Of a stretch of 64,000 nt of DNA, positions 10,190-21,367 are shown piece after piece. The translations under genes were made by a program, and so were the position numbers. Position 1 is the stretch's first letter, and each line of letters begins with the position of its first letter. The notes under the pieces are model-generated. The model was not told the origin of the DNA. It searched no databases and saw only the letters and a list, made by a program, of their open reading frames with translations. Source of the DNA: Margaritifera margaritifera (Eukaryota; Mollusca; Bivalvia; Unionida; Margaritiferidae). The stretch covers positions 2,007,001 to 2,071,000 of the forward strand of contig JAQPZY010001405.1 of the NCBI GenBank assembly GCA_029931535.1. Reading direction: 5' to 3'.

Positions 10190-11520
10190 TGCAGTTACCA
10201 TACTTAAACTGTCATGGTCAAAGCTTTAAAGGTCTTTGTCTTTTACATGAGCATCGTTGGTATTGATGCGAGGTTTTTGCATTGTGCTTCATTTCTAGGA
10301 CATTGTACTCAGTTTCATAATATAGGTATGAAACTCGGATACATTTATCCTGAGAAGTACTACAGACCACCACATACTGACCTACTTTTCATTCTCATTT
10401 ATTAGGTTTTTGCATTGCATTCCATTTTTCAGACAATTCTTCATGTAAAGTAATGAAACTTGATAGTTGAGTAACTTTAATTTTTATACACTTGTTGTTT
10501 GGCAGATCATAAAATGTTGTGGTCATATCTCACTGTTCATGTAATGACAGTTTGGTTTCCATTTGATAACTTTAATTTTTATACACTTGTTGTTAGGCAG
10601 AGCATAAATGTTGTGGTCATATCTCACTGTCCATGTAATGACAGTTTGGTTTCCATTTGATAACTTGAGTTCTTATTCATATACCTGTATCAAAGTTTGA
10701 AGATATGTTGTCCTACAAGGGACAAAGAACCTAGTTGATTTGGCGGTCAAACATTTAAAGCTCAAGGTCATTGTGACAAACAAAAGCAAATTGGCTTCCA
10801 ACCAATAACATACCTGCACAAAACTTTGCAGCTGAGTTGCACTATATGCAACAAAGAACTCTATTAATTTGAGAGGCTAAAGGTCTGTGGTCAGAATCAT
10901 CGTGACAGATAATAACAAATGGTTTGTATGTGACTTTTGCTTCATTTTTCATTGCCAAAATTGGCTGGTGGGTTTCCCTGTAAGTGGGAAAGATCCCAAC
11001 CAATATGGGGTCAAAAGATCATAGGTGAAGGTCACTGTGACAAACCCTTGCAAAATGTTTTTTGTTGTTGCAATAACTTGATTCTTGTTTAACATACCAT
11101 CACCAAACTTTGCAGATGGGTTGCCCTTTAGGATTAAAAGTAACCATGGATTTGGGTTCAGAGGTCAAGGTCTCTATGATCTGAGAGAGTAAAATGCTCT
11201 CTGTGAATTTACTGAGTTCTGCTAAACATATTTTCACCAAAAGTTATAGATATGTTGCCTTTGATAATAACATGAAGACTATTGATTAATTTTACATCTA
11301 AAGGTCACTGCAATCTGTTCAAGGGAAATCCAGTAAGTTTTTTCATAATAGCTTGACTGAATTCTATTTAATATACATTCACCTAACTTCACGGGAAGGG
11401 TCTTTGATGAGACAAAGAAATCTGAGGATTTAGCATTAAAGATCATGTTCAAGGTCACTTTGACCCTCAACAAGACAGGTGGTGGGGCACATTATGTACT
11501 ATTTGTGGTATTCTTGTTCT
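10190..11520 (+). repeat. Mollusc-type dispersed repeat (AAGGTCA family)
   Basis: The region repeats the themes 'ACTTTGCAGATGGGTTGCC', 'AAAGAACTCTATTAATTTG', and 'TCAAGGTCATTGTGACAAAC' about every 150-180 bp. These match a family I recall as abundant in bivalve and gastropod introns. It contains a 95-bp tandem duplication at 10472-10660. There is no coding potential. Confidence 0.55.
10472..10660. repeat. 95-bp tandem duplication
   Basis: Two copies starting TAACTTTAATTTTTATACAC at 10472 and 10567 each run to TTTGGTTTCCATTTGA. They differ at only a handful of positions (for example GTTTGGCAGA/GTTAGGCAGA), so the duplication is fairly recent. Confidence 0.85.
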
Positions 11521-11589
11521 CAGAGGATACTAATAATTGGTATCAGAAATAGGTCACAGTAACTTAGTGAATCAATATGGACTATGTTG

Positions 11590-11796
11590 GTTTCACTTTG
11601 GTTTGGTTTTGTTTGGTTTGGTGTTGTATGGCTTAGTAACACAAGTGGGTTATTTAGTTCTGAGGTAATGGGAGTAAAGTGCCTTGCCCAAGGGCACACT
11701 ATGACTGCTGACCCAGGCTGATCTGGTGGTGGGATTTGAACCTGCAACCTTTCGATCACAAGTCTTGCATGCTAACCACTGAGACACCATGACTCG
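11590..11796 (-). mobile_element. tRNA-derived SINE, tail type 1a
   Basis: The minus-strand head is CATGGTGTCTCAGTGGTTAG with the B-box-like GGTTCAAATCC. The body includes GTGCCCTTGGGCAAGGCACT. The tail on the plus strand is a run of TTTGGTTTGG repeats. Confidence 0.75.
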
Positions 11797-11912
11797 TACT
11801 GAAAATGTTGGTGTATTTCTCATGTAATATGCAAACAGTAGAGCTTTCCAAATAACGTGTACACAGTGCCCACCAGTCTATTAAGCCCGTATCCTTCACA
11901 TGGTTAGTACAA

Positions 11913-12390
11913 CCTTGAAAAATCCTTGAATTTGAGAGGTTGCCTTGAAAATACATTGAATTTCAAAAAGCTGGTTTTATCATTGAAAAATCCTTGAATC
12001 TGGTCAAAACTCATTGAAAATTTTGCCCAGAACTCATTGAGTTTATCTGAGGGAATACAAAATGTTAAAAAAAAAAAATATAAATTCATGAACTTTGTTT
12101 CTTATGTATTTCCCCCCCCCCAAAAAAAAAAAAAAATATCTAAATTCTGAGAAAATTGGGTGGATCAAATGAAAAACAACATAGGTATTTACCAGATGTA
12201 GTACCATCATTATGCTGTAGTGGCATGCAGTTTGTTTATGTGATTTTTCTTCTACATTGGTACCTATTTATTCAGTGATAAACAAAGTAACATATGGAGA
12301 AAATTTAATTTTCATAAGAATAAAATACTCCTTGAAAACATTTGGAAGTACTTGAAAACTCCTTGAAATTTTTTTGCCCAGGTTATTCAA
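11913..12390. repeat. Dispersed repeat built on CCTTGAAAATCCTTGAAT
   Basis: Six or more motifs of the form CCTTGAAAA and CATTGAAAATTTT flank an interior with A and C homopolymers (12066-12136). The left part (11913-12040) and right part (about 12325-12375) carry the same motif in direct orientation. It looks like an old interspersed repeat; the family is not identified. Confidence 0.4.
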
Positions 12391-12439
12391 ACCAAGCTAC
12401 ACATTCATACAGAAGCTACAAGGCTTGCTGTAGTTGCTT

Positions 12440-12625
12440 CATGTATAGCTTGCACCCAGCACTGAAAAGATCAAAACAAGATCTGCTGCCATACAATGCA
12501 TTGGCAGATCAGGGTCTAGAGAGTTTGTTTCTATTCATGATTTAAGCCAGTACCCTCGACCCCAATCTGCTTTTACTTTTTGCAGTGGCAGATCTTGGTC
12601 GGTGCAGCTGTGTCCCAGTTTGATA
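12440..12625 (-). mobile_element. Double-hairpin MITE copy 3 (decayed)
   Basis: Both hairpins are recognisable only in part: GGCAGATCAGGGTCTAG near 12510 (hairpin B) and GTGGCAGATCTTGGTCGG near 12585 (hairpin A), joined by TTCTATTCATGATTTA. The termini are not recognisable. Confidence 0.55.
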
Positions 12626-12760
12626 CATTTTGCACATCAGTTAATACAGTACTGAAATTAGAGTCACTCAATGATTCCTTCACTACAGACATTAAGGTAC
12701 AGTGAAAGCTACCAATTTCTTTTATGTAAAGTGAGATGTGCTGCTTGCCCCATCCTTCAG

Positions 12761-12795
12761 TTTATTGTAGTAGTGTAAATGTCCACTGGAAGAAG
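12761..12795 (+). CDS. Candidate 35-nt internal exon
   Basis: A strong acceptor (GCTTGCCCCATCCTTCAG) precedes 35 bases that are open in only one frame, giving YCSSVNVHWKK. A consensus donor (GAAGAAG|GTAAGC) follows. The exon would start two bases into the end of a codon and finish at a codon boundary, which is in phase with the candidate at 12968. I do not recognise the peptide. Its short length and the high background of pseudo-exons keep confidence low. Confidence 0.25.
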
Positions 12796-12967
12796 GTAAG
12801 CACTAGTAACAGGAGCAGCATCTGGTTGCCATACGTCTGCCGCCTGCAGTCGGCAAATTACGGCAGTGCACTTGTTGAGTTTCATTCATTACACCTGGTA
12901 GATTTCAAGTGGATACAGCTTACTCCCTCTCTCTCCCTCCCTCACATTCGACCTTCTTTCCTCCCAG

Positions 12968-13009
12968 CATTTTCCAGATCTGCACCGATTTTACCTCAGT
13001 TTTAACTAA
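12968..13009 (+). CDS. Candidate terminal exon
   Basis: An unusually long pyrimidine tract (about 12921-12964, CTCCCTCTCTCTCCCTCC and on) ends in CCCAG. Bases 12968-13009 then read HFPDLHRFYLSFN and stop (TAA), in phase with the candidate exon ending at 12795; the implied intron is 172 bp. No AATAAA follows before the SINE at 13058, which argues against a true gene end here. The protein is not recognised. Confidence 0.2.
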   Translation, partial: HFPDLHRFYLSFN

Positions 13010-13057
13010 GTAGAACGGCCTCTTTGCTGTATGTGTACCTATTTAAGTGATACTGTA

Positions 13058-13245
13058 TTTGGTTTGGTTTGGGGTTTTCTACACCACATTAACACATGAA
13101 GAATATATAGATATATATTGTGCTGAGGCAAGTAGAGTTAAGTGCCTTGCCTGCACACTACAGGAGCCACTCTGAGTTGATCCAATGTCTGGATTTGAAC
13201 CCACACCCTTGTGGTCATGCATCTGACATTCAACTGAGTCATTGT
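13058..13245 (-). mobile_element. tRNA-derived SINE, tail type 1a (diverged)
   Basis: The minus strand shows GTGCAGGCAAGGCACTTAA, then a tail complementary to TTTGGTTTGGTTTGGGG. The head retains GGTTCAAATCC as GGATTTGAACCC on the plus strand. Its head end abuts the array of MITE-arm sequence at 13243. Confidence 0.65.
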
Positions 13246-13482
13246 ATAACACACTGCTAGATCAGGGTCTGTGCTGCTGATCCAGATATGCCATTGTATA
13301 ACACTGTTAGATCAAGGTCTGTGCTGCTGATCCAGATCTACCATTGTATAGCACACTGCTAGATCAGGGTATGTGCTGCTGATCCAGATCTACCATTGTA
13401 TAACACACTGCCAGATCAAAGGTCTGTGCTGCTGATCCAGATATGCCATTGTATAACACTGCCAGATCAGGGTCTGTGCTGC
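13243..13482. repeat. 50-53-bp tandem array made from MITE hairpin sequence
   Basis: Five units, each with ATTGTATAACAC, CTGCTAGATCAGGGTCTG and TGCTGATCCAGATATGCC, differ by small indels. AGATCAGGGTCTG and CCAGATCTGCCATTG correspond to arms of hairpins B and A of the double-hairpin MITE. The array therefore appears to derive from one of its copies rather than from unrelated DNA. Confidence 0.75.
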
Positions 13483-13517
13483 TGATGTTTATTTTAAGTC
13501 TTAAGTACTATGAACTG

Positions 13518-13600
13518 CATAGACTCTGATCCACCAGTCATCTTGTGATGTTAGAGGATCATAGACTCTGATCCATCAGTGATTTTGTGATGTTAGACGA
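13518..13600. repeat. Two-unit tandem of MITE-like arm sequence
   Basis: Two units share CATAGACTCTGATCCACCAG / CATAGACTCTGATCCATCAG followed by TTTGTGATGTTAGA. The first half is a diverged hairpin left arm of the double-hairpin MITE. Confidence 0.6.
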
Positions 13601-15925
13601 TTGTACTTATTTGTTGCTCAGAACATGTCCCTATGATGTACACACATGTGAACAAACCCCATAGGTTTGTTGCATGATGGGATCGAATGGGTAAACTATG
13701 CAACTGTCATTAAATGATAAAATATCATGGCAGAAATATGATAAAAGCAAATTTGGGATGTTAAGAGCTAAATTAAAGCACCTAACATCTGACTTTGTAA
13801 TTCTGATACACAAATGAAAAGTGAAATTCTGGGACAAAATATCATCATGTTCCTGCCTTATTAAAATTAAACTTAGCATTGGATTTGATAGGTTTCACTC
13901 TCAAAAGTATTATCTTTGAAAATTGGTCTTGTACTTCATTAATGATATTTTGAAGTGTGATCCTATTACGGTGACTTTATCTCAAGTTGAGAGAAAAACT
14001 GAAAGTAATACTGATATAAATCCAACAGTAGAGGCAAAACACAAGGTCAGTTAAAATGGGGTTTTTTGGGCAAATGTTTATCAATCTAACAGCCCTTTCC
14101 TTAAAATCTTTAGCAACTGCTTTCAATTTTATGGAATTTGGCATGCATTACTTGGTATTAAATGACTTCAGAATGGACACAAATTGCCATACTATTGCCA
14201 AATTGCCATACTATTGCCATAGATGCATACTTTATTGTCTTTAATTCTTTGTACAGTTTTGACTAATTTTGTGTTTTGTTATTGTTAGGTTTTTGGGGGG
14301 GAGTGTACAACTAATTATAGGTAAATACATTGTTCATAATTTTTCTTTCGTGCCTATATTGATTTCTACATAAAAAGCATATTTGCATATTTTATGCAAA
14401 AATAAATTGACAGCAAATGCATGAAGATTTTGTAGAATGCATTCTAAGTATGCAAGACAGTACAGTGTTTAGTATCGAATCCAAAGTTGTCAGTGTATTT
14501 CTTCCACAGTAAGCAGAGTTAATGTATAATAATGGTGCATTTGATTAATTTAATCTATGATCAGGACAATTACCGGATGTTCCATGCATGTTTAAATCAT
14601 CGTATCACAGTGTGACAAGATTCATAAAATAGATCCTTTTTCACATTATCTGTAAAAGTTGTCTTCCTTGATGGGATCCTATTAAGCATAAGGATAAAGC
14701 TACTATCTAACGGCAGTGCAATGCAAAGAAGAAATACAGTGACACATTATAGGTTGATCTCGTATATTTCAATGCATTGAACCTTTAAATTATCTTCCAT
14801 TTAATGCATTGAGTCCAGTTAGTATTTTACCATTTTATTATAAATGTGTTTGTTGACAGACTTGTTCTATAAACTAATCATTTTGAAATCGACACCCCAC
14901 CCCCCATTGTCCTGAAAATTTATAAAATGAGCAATTACCAATATTCCCCCGCCGCCACAACAATCACACACACTCCACCTCACCTAATACTGCACCTGAT
15001 ATGGGAGTTCTTCAGTCTTTGATCAGAATTTCCTTTATCCTTCTTTTTTTGGCACATTTTTCTCCTTTGACTTTGTACAAATAATCCAAAGATACATGCA
15101 ACTAGTAAAAGGTCGGCGTAAAGTGTGGGTCATACACTCACCTATGCAGACATCGTAGTAACTGAAGTTGCCACTACCATGCTTGAACAAATTATTACTT
15201 AAAAGTGATTACACTGTATTTAAAATTATAATATGTCACTTTGTGAATTAAAAAGTTGTTTAGTGCTTGATATTCATGTTTATGACATCATCCAGGCCTA
15301 GAATTTAAGAAAAATGGCCTTGTAGCCAGAAGGACTGGTAGATTGAGAAATTCACTAGTCCTGCTGAATCTTAATTACAAAACAAAGTCAGAAAAGTACA
15401 TGTATCTAGATTAACAACACTTTATTTCTTAAATATCACAATCATTCATAATTCAGAAGTACAGATCTTGCTTTAGAAAACCACCAAGTTTACTTGAAAA
15501 TATTCACTACAGGGTCACAAGAAACGATGACCGAATCTCCAGAAATTAACAGTAAATATAGACGACTCAGTAAACATTTTGTAAATCCTCATCATCCAAA
15601 CCCCCTCCCCAACCCCCCTCCCCCCTCAAATACCTTAATAAGAGAAAAAGACAAATACCTCATTCACACTGGTCATTATGTATAGTAACTCCACAGACAG
15701 ACGATTTAAGGCAGTACCCGTTTGGCTACAGTGAAAGCTGGATGAGAAGATCTCTCATTATAGCAGTATTGGCATTGTGTGGGTTTTCACAACAGATATG
15801 AATCTTTGAACAAAATATGTGTCTCCATGATGTTAATCTTTAAAGACAGAATGGTTAATCATAATAGGAATTTTGATGACCATGGCACTACAATGGTGGT
15901 TTGTTAAGTTCACGAGTCTGATATA
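13601..15925. other. No recognised gene; possible dispersed repeats
   Basis: 14050-14220 reads like mollusc dispersed repeat text (CCTTTCCTTAAAATCTTT..., ATGGAATTTGGCATGCATT). C-rich low complexity occurs at 15598-15632. 15290-15370 and 17000-17113 share words (TAGCC..AGGACT, TTTCAAGCCCTG-like edges), suggesting one older element into which the fold-back at 15926 was placed. No coding evidence. Confidence 0.35.
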
Positions 15926-16782
15926 CAGTCTTTTAGTCAGAGTTTCCTCTGACCTATCCTACTCCATTTTAGATATTCTGACATTTATGTTGGAATGTGA
16001 GGTCCAATCTCATTGCCTATCGAAAATTGGTATTCGCCAAAACTGCACAGTGTTGGTATAGGGTAGCTGCTTACTACCGGGCCTAGCAAACTTAATTGAT
16101 CTTACATTGAGTCCTATCCACACGAAATTGATAGAAAGATGATTTATCTTCTCCGAAATTGCGAATATAATGTTCATTATGTCTTTAATTCCTTGACAGA
16201 TTCATCGGGCAGAGAGCATGTCAAAACATTTTTGTTAGTATCAGGTGACTACCTCACTGAAATGTGCTCTGTATGTGATAAATCCGGCTTTTTCCAGGTT
16301 TCTGGTGGTGGTTCTCAGAATACATATGTTGAAAATGATGTCTTTTCTTTTTTAGAAAAACATCAGTGATTTTTATTTTATTTTTTTGAATTTGTTTTGT
16401 ACAACAACATTGGAAAGGTTTTTTTTGTCACTATTGTACCTCTGATGTTGTGGATATGTAAGCGACGAGATTTGAGGTACATTAATAGACAAAAAATGTC
16501 TAATCTGTCATTGAATTAAAGACATAACAAATTTTATACTCGCAATTTCTGAGAAGATAAATCATCTTTTTATCAATTTAAAATAGGGGGGACTTAATGT
16601 AAGGTTGTTTCAGTTTGCTAGGTCCTGTAGTAAGTGGCTACCCTAAGCTGACATCACGTAGTTTCAGCGAATTTCAACTTTGTAATAGGCAATGTGCTCT
16701 GATCTCATACCCCAACATCAGTGTCAAAACATTTAGATTGAGGTAGGAAGGTCAGAGGAAACTCCGACTAACAGTCTTTGAC
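15926..16782. repeat. Large fold-back locus, arms about 280 bp
   Basis: The left arm (about 15926-16203) and right arm (about 16502-16782) are imperfect reverse complements over their whole length. Landmarks paired in order are GAGTTTCCTCTGACC / GGTCAGAGGAAACTCC, ACTTACTACC-type / GTAGTAAGTGGC, AAAGATGATTTATCTTCTC / GAGAAGATAAATCATCTTT, and TTATGTCTTTAATTC / GAATTAAAGACATAA. The spacer is about 300 bp. The arms have clearly diverged, so this is not an assembly artefact. It would form a long hairpin in RNA. It has no recognised transposase. Confidence 0.75.
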
Positions 16783-17666
16783 ATAAAAATTTACCTTATA
16801 AATCTAACAAAACTGGTAAAGATTTATACAGCCTCGTTTTGAAATATGATTTGTAAAAATTCTCATTTGTTCTAACCATCTAGGAGAGCAACCGAATCTC
16901 GGGGATTTACGTGATTAGCTGTTAGAGAACTTTAACATGTCTGATCATTCAGATTTTCAAAAATTACCCATTATAGCGTTAATAAATGTTGATAGGTGAC
17001 AACTGAAACTTTACTAGCCATAGGACTATTAAAATTTTGAAAACTACTCGTCACATAGGAAATTTACTAGCCTCTGGCTAGTGGACTACTGCTAATTTCA
17101 AGCCCTGGCATCTATTCTGCTGTCCATGGTATTAGTGTCTTTGTTGCTTTGTTATTGCTGTTATTATAGCCATTGTCATTGATGCAAGTTTGTGTGCAGC
17201 ACACAGGCAATGCAGAGATTATTATCTAATTCTTTTTTTCTATTGCAAGATCATGAAATACAATTACATTTGGACTAAAATAGTTGGGTAGCGCTTGTAG
17301 TAGTATGGTTATAGCTGTTTTCTATGCAGTTTGGTGTCAGTATGTCAGATGTGTCTTTAGCTACATGGAAACCCAGCAGTTTTCCGAACTGGTAAGAAGA
17401 CCTTTTCAGCCAATATCTTGCACTGTTCAATCAATCCGAATTGGGATAAGGACTCATAAAAGTGTTACTTAACTAGTCATGTGAGATGAACAAACAAATG
17501 AAGCCCAGGGAAGAAGGTCAAAGCGGAGTCTCAAAACTTTCATCGTGAAAAAAATTATTAAACTGTAATGTCCCAAAACTTACAATGCATGAACAAATTA
17601 TTTGGAAAAATAACATAGTGTCCCAACGGTTATGGTATTTAAAAATATATAGTAAATAATATATGA
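16783..17666. other. No recognised gene; one strong pseudo-exon
   Basis: At 17330-17391 an acceptor (GCTGTTTTCTATGCAG) and a consensus donor (CTG|GTAAGAAG) flank 62 bases that are open in two frames. Without homology this cannot be separated from a chance pseudo-exon. Nothing else is supported. Confidence 0.35.
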
Positions 17667-17911
17667 GGGGCCCTAGGCGGCCGAGTGGTCTGAGGCACTT
17701 GCCTTTATAGATCACTCGCATCTGTTTGCATGGGTTCGAGTCTTGGCTCGACCAAGGTGGGTATGTGAGAAAGCTTGCCAGAAGCTTCATGTGGGTTGTT
17801 GGTTTTTCCCAAAGTCTTCCCAGGCTCTTCCTCCACCAAATATACTGGCCGCCATATATAGCCTGTCATGTGCTGAAAAAAAGCGTTAAACCCCACAAAA
17901 CCAAACCAAAA
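17667..17911 (+). mobile_element. tRNA-Leu/Ser-like-headed SINE (type 2), full length
   Basis: The head contains GGCGGCCGAGTGGTCTGAGG and a consensus B box GGTTCGAGTC at 17732-17741. A body with GGTATGTGAGAAAGCTTGCC follows, then TCCTCCACCAAATATACTGG, and a tail GTTAAACCCCACAAAACC. A long variable arm between the A and B regions points to a class II (Leu/Ser-type) tRNA ancestor. It is not a functional tRNA gene. Confidence 0.85.
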
Positions 17912-18718
17912 TTATGGTATGGATATGCTGTTTGTATATACATGTACACCACATATTTAACTTTGTTTATAATTATGCAGATGATTCCTTTCTACAACAG
18001 TGTGTGCAGCCCATACCTGGGTCCGCAAAATATTTCCAATCACATCAGAGACGATGATCACTATGTAGTACATGTACTCCTGTTTTCTTGAGGCAATTAC
18101 TTTTTGTTTATCAAGATTTTCATTTCAAATCCCAGCCTTGTTCCATAATAGTTGATAAATTTCTGCATAAAGAATTATAGAAAAGCACAAATTTCTTGTG
18201 GCAAGCACCATTGATTTTTCCTGACTGTATTTCTGTGTCCATAATCGAACAGTTGATGAAAGTTACATTGAGGAAATAATTTACAGTGATTAATGTAATT
18301 ATCGACCTTTAAAGGTCATTATTGGTAATTTATTTTTATGAAATCCAACTGTCTAAGCGCATTTATTTTTATGGTACATGTCACACTAGATTGAGTTGTT
18401 TGCTTCTGAAAAGGGACCAAGGGCATACAAACCAGCAATCAGAATGTATATATCCTCTGATCCGTTTCAATTATTTTTATTTTAGAAAAATTCATTTCGA
18501 AAGGTGTCCTCTCAATTTAGAAAAATTCATGTCTAGTAATAGATCTAAAGAGGTTGTTCAGCTACAATCGTCCACCATTGTCTTCAATACATAGATACCA
18601 GGTATACACCATTAGCCTCACTTTTGATTAATGAGATAATCTGATAACCTGGATTACCTTGATTATTGGTAATTATAAAACTCATCTCTTGCAGCAGATA
18701 ATCCAGTGCACCCATAGT
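17912..18718. other. No recognised gene; candidate acceptor only
   Basis: A strong acceptor (CAATTATTTTTATTTTAG) at 18485 is followed by 35 open codons ending in a stop at 18594. The peptide (KIHFERCPLNLEKF and on) is unrecognised and the frame is not matched to another exon, so I leave it unassigned. Confidence 0.3.
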
Positions 18719-18939
18719 TACCGTATATACTCGCGTATAGGCAAATACCAACTGCAAACTGCATAGATTCATATCTGCCATCGCATAATGCGCCGGCAGA
18801 TCTGGGTCTATGCCGTTTGTAAGGACTAATCAGTGGAACAAACAACATAGACCCTGATCTGCCGGTGCATTATGCGACGGCAGATCAGGGTCTATGTTGT
18901 TTGCATTTGGACCCGGTTTATACGTGAGTATGTATGGTA
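18719..18939 (+). mobile_element. Double-hairpin MITE copy 5 (near-complete reference copy)
   Basis: It starts TACCGTATATACTCGCGTAT and ends TACGTGAGTATGTATGGTA. Hairpin A (CATAGATTCATATCTGCC to GGCAGATCTGGGTCTATG) is followed by the linker GTAAGGACTAATCAGTGGAA and hairpin B (CATAGACCCTGATCTGCC to GGCAGATCAGGGTCTATG). The loop cores are CGCATAATGCG and GCATTATGCG, themselves palindromic, so each hairpin is paired almost to its centre. TA lies at both outer edges. Confidence 0.9.
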
Positions 18940-19683
18940 GTCTTGGTACTCTGCTGTGAGTTCCATTGTCAAAAAGTATAGTAGTATGTGTAGAGTTTAA
19001 TGGCATGTCAGCACAACCCAGACTATATAGTGCAATGCCATGATCAACGTATTGATGAATAAGAGTACGTCTGGTATACAAGTGTGTTTTGTACTAGTGT
19101 TCACATAATGCCCAATTGAAATTTTTAAAAACCTAACAAGTGCCAAACCAGGGCATAAAATACTCTACAATTCAGTAAAATCTTGTAGCTTTGTCTATAA
19201 TTTGCAAATTTTAAAGAGCAAGTAAAAATTCTGAGTACCAAAAAGAAATCGACAAGAAATATTTCTGATTGATGGAGACTGATGGTGTGAACTAATGAGA
19301 TCCTGGGATTTATGCTAGTTTCTCAAAAATCATGTAAAAAAAATGAACTGAATGTGCACATCATATATGCAAAGCCTACCTTCAGGTATTCAATAATCCC
19401 TCCTATATTTATAAAAATCACTCTCCCCCATTTTTCAAATGGGACGTGGGGGGGATTTTCCCCAATTATATTCCATTCATGAATAGATCCTGGAGGGTAT
19501 GAACCATTATAGATGATACAATAATCGGAGTTCATTGCTTTTCTGATAATTGTAAACACTCAGTTACTAATATTTAACCATGATTAAAGATGCTAAATGA
19601 TATTATTTTCATTACTAATACATCATACGTAATCATGTTGTGTAGCCGATTGACAGGTCCATAGTTTGGAAGCAGTTTTTTTT
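18940..19683. other. No recognised feature
   Basis: AT-rich sequence with no repeat or coding signal that I can support. Confidence 0.4.
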
Positions 19684-20575
19684 AACCTTACCTGGACGTA
19701 AGGTGAAGTGAGCTTATGGTATGGCCCTATGTCCATTTGTCAACAATATCTGTTTTATGCTTCTCAGAAACCACTGACCAATTTCAAGTTTATTCAAATG
19801 ATGCTCATCCACAATCAAATATGGCTGCCATTACTAAAAATTGAAAAACCTTTGAAGAACTTCTAAAATGAACTGCTCAGCAAAATTTGACAAAATTTGA
19901 GAGAAAGCATCTTGGCACAGACGGTTTTCAAATTTGTACAAATGACTTTAAATGACTTTTTTCAAAAACAGCTCAGCAGAATTTGACCACATTTGACAGA
20001 AAGCATCCTGGCCTGAAGGGCTTTAAGGTTTGGACGTGTTCAAATGATGCTGATCGGCATCATAGCTCCATTACTAAAAATATAAAAACCTTGAATGGAC
20101 TTCTCTTAAACCACTAAACAGAATTTCACCAAATTTGACAGAAAGCATCCTGGTATGAAGGCCTTTCAAGTTTCTGCAAATTATGCAGATTTGTGATCAA
20201 ATATGGTCACTGCTAGTAAAAATAGAAAAATATTTAAATGACTTCTCAAAAACCACTCCACAGGATATGACCAAATTTGACAGAAAGCCTCCTGGCATAA
20301 GGGCTTTGCTACAAATGACGCTGATCCACCATCAGATATGGCTAGCATTATTAATAATGGAGAAAAAAAAACTTTTCAGAAACTGCTCAGCAGAATTTGA
20401 CCAAATTTTACAGAAAGGATAGTGGTATTAAGAGCTTTGAACGTTGTACAAATAATGCCGATAAATATGGCCTGTTACTAAAAACAGAAAACCTTTAAAT
20501 GACTTTCTTTTCAAAAACTGCTCAACAGAATTTGATCAAATATGGCAAAAGCATCAATGTCAGCCAGGAGTAATA
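19684..20575 (+). repeat. Mollusc-type dispersed repeat with decayed 130-145-bp periodicity
   Basis: It opens with TACCTGGACGTAAGGTGAAG and GTGAGCTTATGG, the same type of start as at 991. Five or six diverged units follow, each with CTCAGCAGAATTTGACCAAA, TTTGACAGAAAGCATCCTGG, AATATGGCTGCCATTACTAA and AAAACCTTTAAATGACTTC. Unit starts near 19875, 19970, 20115, 20254, 20385 and 20519 give spacings of 95 and 131-145 bp. Not coding. Confidence 0.7.
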
Positions 20576-20870
20576 TCGGACCCACTTGGCATCTTTTTTT
20601 GTTTTTCAATTTGAAGAATATTACATTAGGGTGTAGTGAATTATATTATTAGCTGGGGATGAAAACTATAAATGATGGTTTTCCACTTATTGTGAATTTG
20701 TACGCTCACCTTCTACACTTGCTTACATATGTAGGTCTGTGATATTTGAGTTCATCTTGAAAAGTTATTTATCAGATTGACGTTTATTAGCATCATAATA
20801 AAATGCATTACAAATTTTATGTCACAGCGTGAGGCTGTTTCATTACAGCTAGCAGCATAACAATGCAGCT

Positions 20871-21093
20871 TACTGTATATGCTCGTCTGTAAGTCGGATC
20901 CATCTGCAAACAACATAGACCCAGATCTGCCACCACATAATGTGCCAGCAGATCAGGGATTACGTTGTTTGTTCTACATGTACTGTTTTCTCCTAACATA
21001 CTGCATAGACCCTCATCTGCTAGCACATCATGCAACAGTAGATCTGGACCTGTGTTGTTTGCAGTTTGATCAGGTTTATATATGAATAAGGTA
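20871..21093 (-). mobile_element. Double-hairpin MITE copy 6
   Basis: It starts TACTGTATATGCTCGTCTG and ends TATATGAATAAGGTA. Hairpin B (CATAGACCCAGATCTGCC / GGCAGATCAGGGATTACG-like) precedes hairpin A (CATAGACCCTCATCTGCTAG / AGATCTGGACCTGTG). Both hairpins carry several unpaired substitutions, so this copy is older. Confidence 0.8.
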
Positions 21094-21197
21094 ATTTAGT
21101 AAAGTTTTTAAAGTTGTGTACTTGTAACTAGAAATTTCATACCAGTGGTCATTAGACTGAAAAGTTTTGAAACATTTAATACAAGATGCCTTTTAAG

Positions 21198-21273
21198 CTT
21201 GTGGCATACCATTTTCAGCTTGTGGCATACCATTTTCAGCTTGTGGCATACCATTTTCAGCTTGTGGCATAAT
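21198..21273. repeat. 21-bp tandem repeat, 3.6 units
   Basis: The unit CTTGTGGCATACCATTTTCA plus G is repeated three times and followed by CTTGTGGCATAAT. The copies are identical. Confidence 0.9.
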
Positions 21274-21367
21274 GTTTATTTCTAATGAACACACTTGTAA
21301 GATCCAATCCAGCATCTAACATACCCAAGTGTGTCTTATACAGTTGTCGCATGATTACTGTCTTATT

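Noticed and set aside
13243..13482. CRISPR-like array.
   Set aside because: The units are contiguous without unique spacers and derive from a dispersed MITE; the genome is eukaryotic.
17667..17745. Possible functional tRNA gene (good A and B box).
   Set aside because: It is the head of a SINE with a full body and tail, and the acceptor stem does not close. The same applies to the heads at 3870, 11740, 22080 and 51420.
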